From NCBI GenBank assembly GCA_019112965.1, contig DXIH01000011.1, positions 1 through 64,000 on the forward strand: a stretch of 64,000 nt of DNA. The letters run 5' to 3'. The DNA comes from Candidatus Sphingomonas excrementigallinarum (GTDB taxonomy: Bacteria; Pseudomonadota; Alphaproteobacteria; Sphingomonadales; Sphingomonadaceae). The notes under the pieces were generated by a model. That model did no database searches. It was given only the letters and a program-made list of their open reading frames with translations, and was not told the origin of the DNA. The translations under genes and the position numbers were made by a program. Below are positions 52,363-61,775 of the stretch, one piece after another; position 1 is the first letter of the stretch, and every line of letters begins with the position of its first letter.

Positions 52363-52420
52363 CCCACGGGGCTAACGTATGGGCACAGACATGGATAGGT
52401 CGCCCGTCGTTGAACGAGCA

Positions 52421-52450
52421 CTCACCCCTCCCCTGCAGGGAAGGGGTGAG
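52421..52450. repeat. Short intergenic palindrome, family B copy 2
   Basis: CTCACCCCTCCCCTGCAGGG and inverse, 30 bases with one mismatch. Its right flank GGGGTGAGTCCATTTCATG matches that of the copy ending at 37279. It lies between the channel gene start and the GH3 gene end. Confidence 0.75.
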
Positions 52451-52578
52451 TCCATTTCATGCTATCGCGGTCTAACGCGAAGGCGGGTGGATCGAACATG
52501 CTGGTCCCGGTCACCAGCGGTCGGGCGAAGCACGACGTGCGCACCCAGCCGACACGACCTCCGAACTGCCTTCATTGG

Positions 52579-54834
52579 TCACGTCAGCGTGAACGTACCG
52601 CCAAGTCCTTCGACTTCCGCCGATGGGGCGACCCACAGTTGGAAGGCGCCGGGTTCCGTGGTCGGTGTCAGCTCGCGACCGATAAAGGACAGGTCGGCCC
52701 GGGTGAGGGTGAAGGTGACGTCCTGACGCGCGCCCGGGGCGAGGGTGACGCGGGTGAAAGCCTTCAGCACGCGTACCGGCTGGGTCACGCTGGCGACGAC
52801 GTCGTGGATATAGAGCTGAACGACTTCGGTCGCGGTCATGCGGCCGTTATTGGCGATGGTCGCGCGGATCGTGAGCGGTGCGTCGCCCAGCGTCTGGCTG
52901 CTCAGACGAAGGTCCGAATAGGCCATGTCGCCATAGGTCAGGCCATGCCCGAACGGGAACAAGGCGCTGTTCGGATAGCCGCGAAAATGTGCCTTGTAGG
53001 GCTGCAGCGCGCCGGGCGGGTTGGGGCGGCCGGTGTTGCGATGCGCATAATAATAGGGGACCTGCCCGCTGGCGCGCGGGAAGGACACTGGCAACCGCGC
53101 GGAGGGGGATGCCATGCCGAACAAAATATCGGCAATGGCCGGGCCGTCCTGAGAGCCGAGAAACCATGTCACCAGCAGGGCGGGGGCCTTCGCCACCGCA
53201 CCGCTCAGCGCCAGTGCCCGCCCGGTGCGCAGCAGCACGACATAGGGTTTGCCGGTCGCGGCGATCGCCTCGGCAAGCGCCTGTTGCTCTGCAGGCACGG
53301 TGATCTCGGTGCGCGACTGCGCTTCGCCCGACATATTCTGGGTCTCGCCGATCGCGAGCACGACGATATCGGCGGCACCCGCCGCGGCGACCGCGCGTGC
53401 CGGATCGCTGCCGTCGTCCAGGGTCGCGTCGGGCAGGGTCTCACGCACCGCCGTGACGAGGTCCACCGCCTCGCGATCGGTGCCATAGACATTCCATGGC
53501 CCGATCAGGTCGTGCCCGCCGCCCGCGAACGGCCCGATCAGCACGATCTTCTTTCCCGAGCGGGGCAGGGGGAGCAGGTTGTCCTCGTTGCGGAGCATGA
53601 CGATGCTGCGCGTACCCGCTTCGCGCGCGAGCGCCAGGGCCTCGGGGGTGCGCAGTCGTGCTTTTTCGCGCGCCGGGTCGATGCGGCGAAACGGATCGTC
53701 GAACAGCCCGAGCGCGACCTTGAGCGCCAGCACGCGTCGCACCGCCTGGTCCAGCCGGGCCAGCGGCACCTCGCCCTTCTCGACCAGATCGGGGAGATGC
53801 TTGAGGTAGAGCCCGCTCTGCATCGACATGTCGACGCCCGCGAGGAAGGCAAGGCGCGCCGCATCGCGGCCGTCCTTGGCGAAGCCATGCGCGATCAGTT
53901 CCTCGTCGCCCGTGTAATCGGACACGACGAGCCCCCCGAAACCCCATTCCTTGCGCAGGACCGTATCGAGCAGCCACTGGTTCCCCGTGGCGGGGATCCC
54001 CGACAGATCGTTGAACGATGCCATCACGGTCGGTGCGCCCGCCGCGAAGGCGGCCTGGAAAGGCGGGAAATAGATGTCGCGCAGCGTCCGTTCGGACACA
54101 TCGACACTGTTATAGTCCAGCCCGGCCTCGCCCGCGCCGTAAGCGACGAAATGCTTGGCGCAGGCGGCGACCGCGTCGGGTGCGGAGAGCCCGCTGCCCT
54201 GGAAACCCTCGACCCGGGCCGCCGCCATCAGTCGGCCGAGCAGCACGTCCTCGCCCGATCCCTCGACGCCCCGGCCCCAGCGGGCGTCACGTGCGATGTC
54301 GACCATCGGCGCAAAGGTCCAGTCGATCCCCGACGCCGAAGCCTCGACCGCCGCCGCGCGCGCCGTGCGACGCGCCAGGTCCGGGTCGAAGCTCGCGGCT
54401 TCGGCGAGCGGGACCGGGAAAACGGTGCGCAGGCCGTGGATGACATCGGCCGCGAACAGCAGCGGGATTTTCAGCCGCGAGCGGCGTACTGCCTCGGTCT
54501 GCATCCGCCGCGCCATCTCCGCGCCATTGCCGTTGAAGACGCCGGTCAACTCGCCCCTTCGGACCATGCGCAATTGCGCATCGAAACTCGACGCGGCGCC
54601 CGCCGGGTTGAGCGAGATGGCGGCCCCCCCGGCCCAGGCGGCAGCGAGCAGATTGAGCTGCCCCGCCTTTTCGGCAAGCGTCATTCGCGAGAGCAGCGAC
54701 TCGACGGAGGCGGGAAGCGGGCGTTCGCCTACGATGGCAAGCAGGGCGCGTGCCGGACTGGCCGACCAGGCCAGCGCCGCGCCCGCACCCGCCAGCCATG
54801 CCCGCCGCGATATCCGCCGATCCTGACCGTTCAT
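52579..54834 (-). CDS. Secreted GH3 beta-glucosidase
   Basis: 751 residues with a twin-arginine signal (RRISRRAWLAGAGAALA), a GH3 barrel domain (MTLAEKAGQLN, KIPLLFAADVIHGLRTVFPV), the catalytic nucleophile aspartate in GLVVSDYTGDEE, an alpha/beta sandwich domain and a C-terminal fibronectin-III-like domain (from about 640). The ATG at 54834 follows GGGAGCAGG. Such enzymes remove terminal beta-linked glucose. It is divergent from the LacI gene and, together with the TonB receptor and GH144-like enzyme, would finish the breakdown of imported glucan fragments. Confidence 0.92.
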   Translation of the reverse strand: MNGQDRRISRRAWLAGAGAALAWSASPARALLAIVGERPLPASVESLLSRMTLAEKAGQLNLLAAAWAGGAAISLNPAGAASSFDAQLRMVRRGELTGVFNGNGAEMARRMQTEAVRRSRLKIPLLFAADVIHGLRTVFPVPLAEAASFDPDLARRTARAAAVEASASGIDWTFAPMVDIARDARWGRGVEGSGEDVLLGRLMAAARVEGFQGSGLSAPDAVAACAKHFVAYGAGEAGLDYNSVDVSERTLRDIYFPPFQAAFAAGAPTVMASFNDLSGIPATGNQWLLDTVLRKEWGFGGLVVSDYTGDEELIAHGFAKDGRDAARLAFLAGVDMSMQSGLYLKHLPDLVEKGEVPLARLDQAVRRVLALKVALGLFDDPFRRIDPAREKARLRTPEALALAREAGTRSIVMLRNEDNLLPLPRSGKKIVLIGPFAGGGHDLIGPWNVYGTDREAVDLVTAVRETLPDATLDDGSDPARAVAAAGAADIVVLAIGETQNMSGEAQSRTEITVPAEQQALAEAIAATGKPYVVLLRTGRALALSGAVAKAPALLVTWFLGSQDGPAIADILFGMASPSARLPVSFPRASGQVPYYYAHRNTGRPNPPGALQPYKAHFRGYPNSALFPFGHGLTYGDMAYSDLRLSSQTLGDAPLTIRATIANNGRMTATEVVQLYIHDVVASVTQPVRVLKAFTRVTLAPGARQDVTFTLTRADLSFIGRELTPTTEPGAFQLWVAPSAEVEGLGGTFTLT

Positions 54835-54987
54835 CCTGCTCCCTTTCATCTTCTTTCAAGCGCCATCTACGCCGTGGCCGGGAACTTGATCCAGGTCCCT
54901 CATGTCTGCCCACCGCGATCGCTGCGGTTAGCAAAAACAGGACCTTGGATCACATAACCAGCGACCGTCGGGAAGGCGCCCAGCTGA

Positions 54988-55007
54988 ACAATCAGCCGAT
55001 TGATTGT
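54988..55007. promoter_or_regulatory. Inverted repeat in the GH3/LacI divergent region
   Basis: ACAATCA-GCCGAT-TGATTGT, a 7-bp palindromic pair with a 6-base spacer, 33 bases before the tandem LacI-type sites. It may be part of the GH3 promoter or a second regulator site. Confidence 0.4.
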
Positions 55008-55020
55008 CATTCCTGGTTCA

Positions 55021-55047
55021 TGTAAGCGGTTTCTGTAAGCGGTTACA
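55021..55047. promoter_or_regulatory. Tandem LacI-type operator upstream of the LacI gene
   Basis: Two 14-bp sites abut by one base: TGTAAGCGGTTTCT (55021) and TGTAAGCGGTTACA (55034). The second is a near-perfect LacI/GalR palindrome with the central CG. They lie 34 bases before the LacI start and within reach of the divergent GH3 promoter, so one regulator could control both sides. Confidence 0.72.
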
Positions 55048-55080
55048 AGCCCGCGAAACAGAGAGGATGCTTCGTCGATC

Positions 55081-56145
55081 ATGTCGTCCGACCGACCCGA
55101 CTCGGTTGTTGCCGCTGCTCCGGCGGCGCGCGGCGCGTATGCGACGATCCATGACGTCGCGCGCGTAGCGGGTGTCTCGGTGGCGTCGGTGTCGCGGGTG
55201 TTCAACGGGCGCGACCATGTCCGCGCGGAGATGCGCGTGCGGGTTGAGGAGGCGGCGGCACAACTCGGTTATGTCCCCCATGCGGGCGCGCGCAGCCTGA
55301 GCATGTCACGAACCGGCGCGATCGGCGTGGTGCTGCCCGACCTGCATGGCGAATTCTATTCCGAACTGCTGCGCGGCATGGACCGCGAGGCGAGCCAGCG
55401 CGGGCTGGGGCTGTTGCTGACCGTGCTCCATGCGGGGCGCGGGGTCGATACCCTGGCGGCGCTTCGCGGGCAGGTCGACGGGTTGGTGGTGATGGCGCCG
55501 GAACTCGATCCGGACGTCCTCGCCCGGCACATGCCGCGCGGGCCAGCGGCCGTTTTCCTGGCATGCGCGCCGCAGGACGGAAGTCTCAATCTGCGCATCG
55601 ACAATCATGGCGGGGCGGCCGCGGCGGTCGCGCATCTGGCGGCGGGCGGGGCGAGGCGGATCGTCCATATCTCCGGCCCGGCGAGCAATTTCGACGCGCA
55701 GCAGCGACGCGCTGGCGCCGAGGCCGCCGCAGCGGCGGCGGGCGTGGCGCTGAACGTGATCGAGGGTGATTTCCACGAGGCCAGCGGGACCATGGTCGGC
55801 GAACGCGTCGCGACCGGGTCGCTGGAGGCGGATGCGATCTTCGCGGCGAACGACATGATGGCGATCGGCGCGCTGATGGCGCTGAAGCGTCGCGGTATCG
55901 CGGTGCCGGAGCAGGTGGCGGTCGCCGGGTTCGACGACATTCCGCTGGCCCGGCTGGTGAGCCCCGCGCTGACCAGCGTCGCGATCGACATCGCGGCGAT
56001 GGGCGCGCGCGCCGTGACCCATCTTGCCGAGCAGATCGCGGCAATGCGCGAACGGCCTTTGGAAGGCCGAGTGACCACGGCGGACGAGGTGATCGTGCCG
56101 CATCTGATGGTGCGTGAAACAACAAGAGAAACCGACAGGGGATAG
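55081..56145 (+). CDS. LacI-family transcriptional regulator of the glucan locus
   Basis: 354 residues: N-terminal HTH ATIHDVARVAGVSVASVSRVF (about 21-41) with the hinge helix AGARSLSMSRT, and a periplasmic-binding-like effector domain (IGVVLPDLHGEFYSELLRGM, ANDMMAIGALMALKRRGIAV, GFDDIPLARLVSPALT). It should repress GH3 and the downstream receptor/GH144 genes until a glucan-derived sugar binds. Its TAG stop is 4 bases before the TonB-receptor start, so regulator and receptor share an operon. Confidence 0.93.
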   Translation: MSSDRPDSVVAAAPAARGAYATIHDVARVAGVSVASVSRVFNGRDHVRAEMRVRVEEAAAQLGYVPHAGARSLSMSRTGAIGVVLPDLHGEFYSELLRGMDREASQRGLGLLLTVLHAGRGVDTLAALRGQVDGLVVMAPELDPDVLARHMPRGPAAVFLACAPQDGSLNLRIDNHGGAAAAVAHLAAGGARRIVHISGPASNFDAQQRRAGAEAAAAAAGVALNVIEGDFHEASGTMVGERVATGSLEADAIFAANDMMAIGALMALKRRGIAVPEQVAVAGFDDIPLARLVSPALTSVAIDIAAMGARAVTHLAEQIAAMRERPLEGRVTTADEVIVPHLMVRETTRETDRG

Positions 56146-56149
56146 GGTT

Positions 56150-59100
56150 ATGAAGAGGAATGCATTCAGGCTGGCGCTCGCGGGCGCGACGATGCTCGCG
56201 GGGCTGGGAGCCGTGACGATGTGGAGCGCGCCCGCCGCCGCCCAGGCCGGGCAGGCCGCGCTGCGTGGCGTGATCCGCAGCGCACCCGACAATCCCGTGC
56301 AGGACGTGACCCTGATCGAGGCCGATACCGGCTTTCGTCGCACCGTCGTTCCCGGCGCGGACGGCAGCTATAACTTCCCGTCGCTGCGGGCGGGGTCGTA
56401 CCGGCTGGAAATCCGCCTGAAGCAAGGCACGCGCAATTCCGATCAGTTTACCTTGCGCGTCGGGCAGAATGCCGGGCTCGACCTCGACCTGACCACCCCT
56501 CCGGCGCCTGCACAGCCCGCGCCGGGCAACACCACCACTGGTGAGGCAGCGCCGCCGCCCGCCGAAGCGCAGCAGGGCGACATCATCGTCACCGGCAGCC
56601 GTATCCGCTCGCTGTCCGGCGGGCAGGTCGGCATCAACATCACGCCGCGCCTGATCGAGCAGCTGCCGCAGAACAGCCGCAACTTCCTGGCCTTCGCCGA
56701 TCTCGCACCCGGCGTGCGCTTTATCGAAAGCTCGGACGGCAGCTCGCGCATCCAGGGCGGGGCGCAAGGGTCGAACTCGGTCAACGTCTTCATCGACGGC
56801 GTCAGCCAGAAGGATTACGTGCTGCGCGGCGGCCTGACCGGGCAGGATAGTTCGCCCGGCAACCCGTTCCCGCAGCTCGCGATCGGCGAGTATCAGGTGC
56901 TGTCGTCCAACTACAAGGCGGAGCTGGACCAGGTCAGCTCGGTCGCGATCATCGCGGGCACCAAGTCGGGCACCAACGAGTTCCATGGCGAGGGCTTCTT
57001 CGACTTCACCAACCAGAATTTGCGCGACCGTCGCCCGACTGAAATCTTCCCGACCAAGATTGCCAAGATCCCCTCGGAGGACAAGCAGTTCGGCGTCGCG
57101 CTGGGCGGGCCGATCGTCAAGGACGTCGCGCATTTCTTCGTCAGCTACGAAGGCAAGCGGCGGCAGGTGCCGATCGACATCCTGCCGACCAACGGCGTCG
57201 CGGTGTCGAGCCTGCCTGCGCAGTATCGCGACATTTTCGGGTCGTTCAACTCGAGCTTCCGCCAGGACCTATATTTCGGCAAGATCGACCTGGAGCCGAC
57301 CGACAAGGACCTGATCGAGCTGACCGGCAAGTACCGCAACGAGACCGGCGTGCAGATCGGCAACGGCAATGCCGCCTTCTCCACGCGTACGCTGAGCAAG
57401 GTGAACGAAAAGCGCGGGATGCTGCGCTGGCAGCATAGCGAGGACCGGTGGATCAACGACGTGCGCCTGTCCTATGAAGATGTCGCCTGGTCGCCGCAGC
57501 CCGCCGAGAACGGCATCGGGCAGCAGTTCCGCACCACGACGCGCAACGGCAGCAGCGTGTCGACCTTCGACCTGTTCCGCACCGGGGCCGGGCTGGGCTT
57601 CCAGGACAAGGGGCAGAAGGGCTGGACCATCCAGGACGACTTCACCTGGACCGGGGTCGAGAACCACACCTTCAAGGTCGGCGCGAAGGCGAAGTGGGTG
57701 ACGCTCAACTCGCTGGAGCAGAACCTCATCAATCCACTCTATCTCTATGATACCACCTTGCCCTCGGCGAGCGGGTTCAACGACCAGATTCCCTACAGCC
57801 TGCAATTCGGCACGAACGGCACCCTGGGCGATCCGCGCATCCGTTCCAAGAACTTTCAGCTGGGCCTGTATGCGCAGGACGATTGGGATGTGACCGACCG
57901 GCTGACGCTGAACCTCGGCCTGCGCTGGGATTATGAGCGGACCCCGGCGTTCCTGAACTATGTGACCTCCGCCGAGAACATCAATGCGGTGTCGCCCGCC
58001 AACTATCCGAACCTGGTCAACGCCGACTACCGGATCAGCGACTATATCTCGACCGGCAGCAACCGGAAGGCGTTCAAGGGCGCATGGCAGCCGCGCGTCG
58101 GTTTCACCTATCGCCTGGACGAGCAGGGCCGGTTCGCGGTGTTCGGCGGCTATGGCCGGTCGTACGACCGCAACCAGTTCGACTTCCTGCAGCAGGAATT
58201 GTCCAACGGCCGTTTCCAGCGCCGCGAGTTCCTGTTCCAGGGCGCCGACACGATCAATCCGTGCACGCCTGGGCCGAACTGCATTCCCTGGAACCCGGTC
58301 TATCTGACCGAGGCGGGGCGCCAGCAGCTGATCGGCAATGGCAGCCCGGGCGGGCGTGAGTTCCGCTTCATCAACAACGACCTGAAGGTCCCCTATTCGG
58401 ACCAGTTCAGCCTGGGCCTGCGCGGGCGGTTCAACCCGGTCGAGCTGGAGGTCGGCTATACGCGCATCGTCAGCAAGGACGGGTTCGTCTATCTGCTCGG
58501 CACGCGTCGCCCCGATGGCTCGTTCTTCGCGCCTTCGCCGACCACGGGCGCGCCGCAGGGGCCGAACACCAGCTTCGCGCCCAGCGGGTACGGTGCGATT
58601 ATCCTCGGCGACAACGGGCTGGAGACGCGCGCGGACTCGGCCTATGCCAAGCTGACCAAGGCCTATTCGGCGGCCTCGCCCTGGAGCATCGACGCCACCT
58701 ATACCTTCACGGCGGCGGTGGATAACCGGCCGAACAACGACCAGTCGTCCTACTTCCTGCTCGATTTCCCCAAGGCGTCGGATTACCCGATGCTGCGTTC
58801 GGGCGTGGTGCCGCGTCACCGCTTCGTGGTGGCGGGCAGCGTCGACACGCCGCTGGGCGTGACGATGTCCGCGAAGTTCCAGATCGAGAGCCCGACCTTC
58901 CAGCGTGCATTGCTCGACACGGCGATCCCCTATCAGCGGACGCTGGTGGGTTCGGAAGTGTTCGGGCTGGGCGATCGCTGGGGCCGTCGCCAGCTCGACC
59001 TGGCGTTCACCAAATATGTGCCGCTCAAGTTCATCAGCGACCAGACGCGTATCCGCTTCCGCGTCGACATCATCAACGCGATGAACGACCGCAACTATGT

Positions 59101-59233
59101 CGACTATAACAACGACCCCAGCGACACGACGCGGACCCCGGGCTCACCGAGCATCTACCGGGAAGTGTCGACCTACAGCATCGGCGGCAATCCGCCGCGC
59201 ACGGTGAAGCTGTCGGCAGGCTTCAACTTCTGA
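56150..59233 (+). CDS. TonB-dependent receptor with carboxypeptidase-regulatory-like N terminus
   Basis: 1027-residue outer-membrane active transporter. A signal peptide (to about residue 35) precedes a small beta-sandwich of the carboxypeptidase regulatory type (QAALRGVIRSAPDNPVQDVT, GSYNFPSLRAGSYRLEI), a Pro-rich linker, the TonB-box/plug start GDIIVTGSRIRS and a large barrel ending in TVKLSAGFNF. This layout is usual for oligosaccharide receptors and Oar-like proteins. Sphingomonads lack SusD, so such receptors work alone. The ATG at 56150 is chosen by the signal peptide; it follows GATAGGGTT. Confidence 0.92.
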   Translation: MKRNAFRLALAGATMLAGLGAVTMWSAPAAAQAGQAALRGVIRSAPDNPVQDVTLIEADTGFRRTVVPGADGSYNFPSLRAGSYRLEIRLKQGTRNSDQFTLRVGQNAGLDLDLTTPPAPAQPAPGNTTTGEAAPPPAEAQQGDIIVTGSRIRSLSGGQVGINITPRLIEQLPQNSRNFLAFADLAPGVRFIESSDGSSRIQGGAQGSNSVNVFIDGVSQKDYVLRGGLTGQDSSPGNPFPQLAIGEYQVLSSNYKAELDQVSSVAIIAGTKSGTNEFHGEGFFDFTNQNLRDRRPTEIFPTKIAKIPSEDKQFGVALGGPIVKDVAHFFVSYEGKRRQVPIDILPTNGVAVSSLPAQYRDIFGSFNSSFRQDLYFGKIDLEPTDKDLIELTGKYRNETGVQIGNGNAAFSTRTLSKVNEKRGMLRWQHSEDRWINDVRLSYEDVAWSPQPAENGIGQQFRTTTRNGSSVSTFDLFRTGAGLGFQDKGQKGWTIQDDFTWTGVENHTFKVGAKAKWVTLNSLEQNLINPLYLYDTTLPSASGFNDQIPYSLQFGTNGTLGDPRIRSKNFQLGLYAQDDWDVTDRLTLNLGLRWDYERTPAFLNYVTSAENINAVSPANYPNLVNADYRISDYISTGSNRKAFKGAWQPRVGFTYRLDEQGRFAVFGGYGRSYDRNQFDFLQQELSNGRFQRREFLFQGADTINPCTPGPNCIPWNPVYLTEAGRQQLIGNGSPGGREFRFINNDLKVPYSDQFSLGLRGRFNPVELEVGYTRIVSKDGFVYLLGTRRPDGSFFAPSPTTGAPQGPNTSFAPSGYGAIILGDNGLETRADSAYAKLTKAYSAASPWSIDATYTFTAAVDNRPNNDQSSYFLLDFPKASDYPMLRSGVVPRHRFVVAGSVDTPLGVTMSAKFQIESPTFQRALLDTAIPYQRTLVGSEVFGLGDRWGRRQLDLAFTKYVPLKFISDQTRIRFRVDIINAMNDRNYVDYNNDPSDTTRTPGSPSIYREVSTYSIGGNPPRTVKLSAGFNF

Positions 59234-59295
59234 TGCGTCCTCCACCGCCGCCCCGGCCAGCACCGGGGCGGCGGTCCAATTTCGAGAATGACCGC

Positions 59296-60771
59296 ATGAC
59301 GTTCGATCGACGCGATATCCTGCGCGCCACGGCGCTGGGCGGGGCGGGGTGGCTGGCGGGGTGCACCGCCGGGCCGCTGGCGCCAAGACGTGCGCCGCAG
59401 ATGGCTTTCCCGGGCGTACTGCCCAGGATAGGCACCACGCCCGCGAGCGCCAGTGACCCGCTGATGGACGATATCCAGCGGCGCACCGTCAGCTATTTCT
59501 GGAATACGACCGACCAGGTGACGGGCCTCGCCCCCGATCGCTGGCCGACCCCCAGCTTCGCCTCGATCGCGGCGGTCGGCTTTGCCCTGACCACCTATCC
59601 GATCGCGGCGACGCGCGGCTGGATCACGCGGGTCGCCGCCGCGCAGCGGACGCGGGCGACGCTGCGCTTTTTCGCGAATGCGCCGCAAGGCCCCGACAAG
59701 GAGGGGATGAGCGGCTATAAGGGGTTTTTCTACCATTTCCTGGGCGTCACCAAGGGGCATCGCTTCGCCAAGACCGAGCTGTCGACGATCGACACGGCGC
59801 TGCTGCTGGGCGGCGTGCTCTTCGCGCAGACCTGGTTCGACGACGAAACCGACCCGACCGAGCGCGAAATCCGGGCGCTAGCCGATCAGCTTTACCGCGC
59901 GGTTGAATGGGATTGGATCACGCCGCGCAAGCCGTTCGTGTCGATGGGCTGGCATCCCGAAAGCGGGTTCATCGGCTCGGACTGGAATATCTATAACGAG
60001 AGCCTGATCCTCTACGTCCTGGCGCTCGGCTCACCGACGCATGCGCTGCCACCGACGACCTGGGACGCTTGGACGGCCAAGTTCGACCCGTCCTGGGACG
60101 AGAAATATGATGATCCCTTCACCGCCTTTCCGCCCCTGTTCGGGCATCAGTATAGCCAGGTGTGGATCGACTTTCGCGATCTGATGGACACCTATTCCAA
60201 GCGGCGCGGGTTCGGCTATTTCGAGAATAGCCGCCGTGCGACCTATGCGCAGCGCCGCTATGCCATCAACAATCCCGGACGCTGGCGCGGCTATGGCGAG
60301 AATGTCTGGGGGCTGACCGCGTGCGACGGGCCGGGCGACTTCGTCCGCGAGATCGACGGGCGCAAGCGCCAGTTCTTCTCCTATTCCGCGCGGGGACCCG
60401 GCGACCGCGACGACGGGACGATCGCGCCGACCGCGGCGCTGGGATCGATCGCATTCGCACCGGAGATCGTGCTGCCTGCGGCGCGGGCGATGTATTCGAC
60501 CTATGGCACTGCGATCTACGACCGCTACGGCTTTCGCGACAGCTTCAACCCGACGCTGACGCTGAGCGACGTCAAGCTGCAGCACGGCAAGGTGGTGCCC
60601 TATATCGGTTGGGTCGCGGGCGATTATCTCGGCATCGACCAGGGGCCCATCGCCTGCATGATCGAAAACTGGCGCAGCGGGCTGATCTGGAAGACGATGC
60701 AGAAGAATCCTTATATCCGCGCCGGGCTGGAGCGGGCCGGGTTCACCGGCGGCTGGCTGTCATCGGCATAA
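59296..60771 (+). CDS. GH144/glucoamylase-like (PF10091) secreted glucanase
   Basis: 491 residues from an ATG 62 bases after the receptor stop; it opens a lipoprotein-like Tat signal (MTFDRRDILRATALGGAGWL followed by AGC). The body matches the glycoamylase-like family that includes GH144 endo-beta-1,2-glucanases: RRTVSYFWNTTDQVTGLAPD, GFFYHFL, FGHQYSQVWIDFRDLMD and YGENVWGLTACDGPGDF. I infer it cuts a beta-glucan, possibly beta-1,2-glucan, outside or in the periplasm. A start at 59233, overlapping the receptor stop, is possible but would precede the signal with a Pro-rich stretch. Confidence 0.86.
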   Translation: MTFDRRDILRATALGGAGWLAGCTAGPLAPRRAPQMAFPGVLPRIGTTPASASDPLMDDIQRRTVSYFWNTTDQVTGLAPDRWPTPSFASIAAVGFALTTYPIAATRGWITRVAAAQRTRATLRFFANAPQGPDKEGMSGYKGFFYHFLGVTKGHRFAKTELSTIDTALLLGGVLFAQTWFDDETDPTEREIRALADQLYRAVEWDWITPRKPFVSMGWHPESGFIGSDWNIYNESLILYVLALGSPTHALPPTTWDAWTAKFDPSWDEKYDDPFTAFPPLFGHQYSQVWIDFRDLMDTYSKRRGFGYFENSRRATYAQRRYAINNPGRWRGYGENVWGLTACDGPGDFVREIDGRKRQFFSYSARGPGDRDDGTIAPTAALGSIAFAPEIVLPAARAMYSTYGTAIYDRYGFRDSFNPTLTLSDVKLQHGKVVPYIGWVAGDYLGIDQGPIACMIENWRSGLIWKTMQKNPYIRAGLERAGFTGGWLSSA

Positions 60772-60810
60772 GCGACTGGCGTCGGGGCGAACGTTGCTCC
60801 GGCTTTGTCC

Positions 60811-61641
60811 TCAGGCGTTCAGCCAATCCGCCGTAATTTCCCCGCTATGCCCCTCCGGCGCCAGCGCGGCGCGGAGAGCTTCCAGCAGGGGCGGCAGCCC
60901 TTGCATGAAGGCATAGGGCGGATTGACGATGAAGAGGCCTGCGCCGTTGTAGATACCGGGCTGGTCGGCGTCATAAATCCAATGTTCCACCGACAGGAAC
61001 TTGGGGATGCCGAGATTGCGCAGATCGTGCTTCCAGCGCTGGTGAGTCGCGCGGTCCTTCAGCGGATACCAGACGACCGTCACGCCATGCGCCCATTTGC
61101 GGTGCGCTGCCGCCAGCGTCGCGGTGATGCGGGCGCGTTCGTCGGTCTGTTCATAGGGCGGATCGACCACCACTACGCCGCGCGGCGTGCGGGTCGGGAG
61201 CATCGCCAGCCACAGCTCATAGGCATCGCGCTCATGCACGGCGGCAGGGGTGCCGCGCATCGCGCCGCGCAGCTCCCGCACGTCCTCGGGATGCTTTTCG
61301 TTAAGGATCAGCACATCCTGCGGGCGCAGGAGTTGCGCCAGGAACCGCGGCGAGCCGGGATAGAGGCGCGGCTCCGCCTCGACATTTACGGCCCGCACCG
61401 CCGCGCGATAGTCGTCCAGCAACGGGTTCGCGTCCGCAAAGGCCCGCACCACGCCGTGCGCGGCCTCGCCGGTGCGTTGCGCCTGCTCACCGCCCAGGTC
61501 GTACAGCCCGCAACCGGCATGGGTGTCGATCAGGGTCAACGCACCCTCTTTTTGCTGCAAGGCGCGGACCAGCGCGATCAGCAGGCTGTGCTTCACGACA
61601 TCGGCGCTGTTGCCGGCATGGAAGGAGTGGCGATAATTCAT
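60811..61641 (-). CDS. rlmJ: 23S rRNA (adenine-2030-N6)-methyltransferase RlmJ
   Basis: 276-residue SAM-dependent methyltransferase for A2030 of 23S rRNA. The N terminus MNYRHSFHAGNSADVVKH is the RlmJ hallmark, and the catalytic motif for N6-adenine methylation is VVVDPPYEQTDE; a second block NGAGLFIVNPPYAF is also typical. Stands alone on the reverse strand with 39 bases to the end of the GH144-like gene. Confidence 0.94.
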   Translation of the reverse strand: MNYRHSFHAGNSADVVKHSLLIALVRALQQKEGALTLIDTHAGCGLYDLGGEQAQRTGEAAHGVVRAFADANPLLDDYRAAVRAVNVEAEPRLYPGSPRFLAQLLRPQDVLILNEKHPEDVRELRGAMRGTPAAVHERDAYELWLAMLPTRTPRGVVVVDPPYEQTDERARITATLAAAHRKWAHGVTVVWYPLKDRATHQRWKHDLRNLGIPKFLSVEHWIYDADQPGIYNGAGLFIVNPPYAFMQGLPPLLEALRAALAPEGHSGEITADWLNA

Positions 61642-61775
61642 TCGAAATCCAGAAACCTGCCGATGGGGCGCATTACTAAGCGACCTGTTCGGCGCTCATA
61701 GGAGAGCCGGGGAGGGGGCGTCAAAGCCGCACTGTATCGCCTGCGCGGGAGCTAGGCCGGATCGACATTCATGTT

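Noticed and set aside
52459..54957. 832-codon forward ORF
   Set aside because: Antisense to the GH3 gene, which has full catalytic motifs; composition typical of a shadow frame.
57269..58819. 516-codon reverse ORF
   Set aside because: Antisense to the TonB-receptor barrel.
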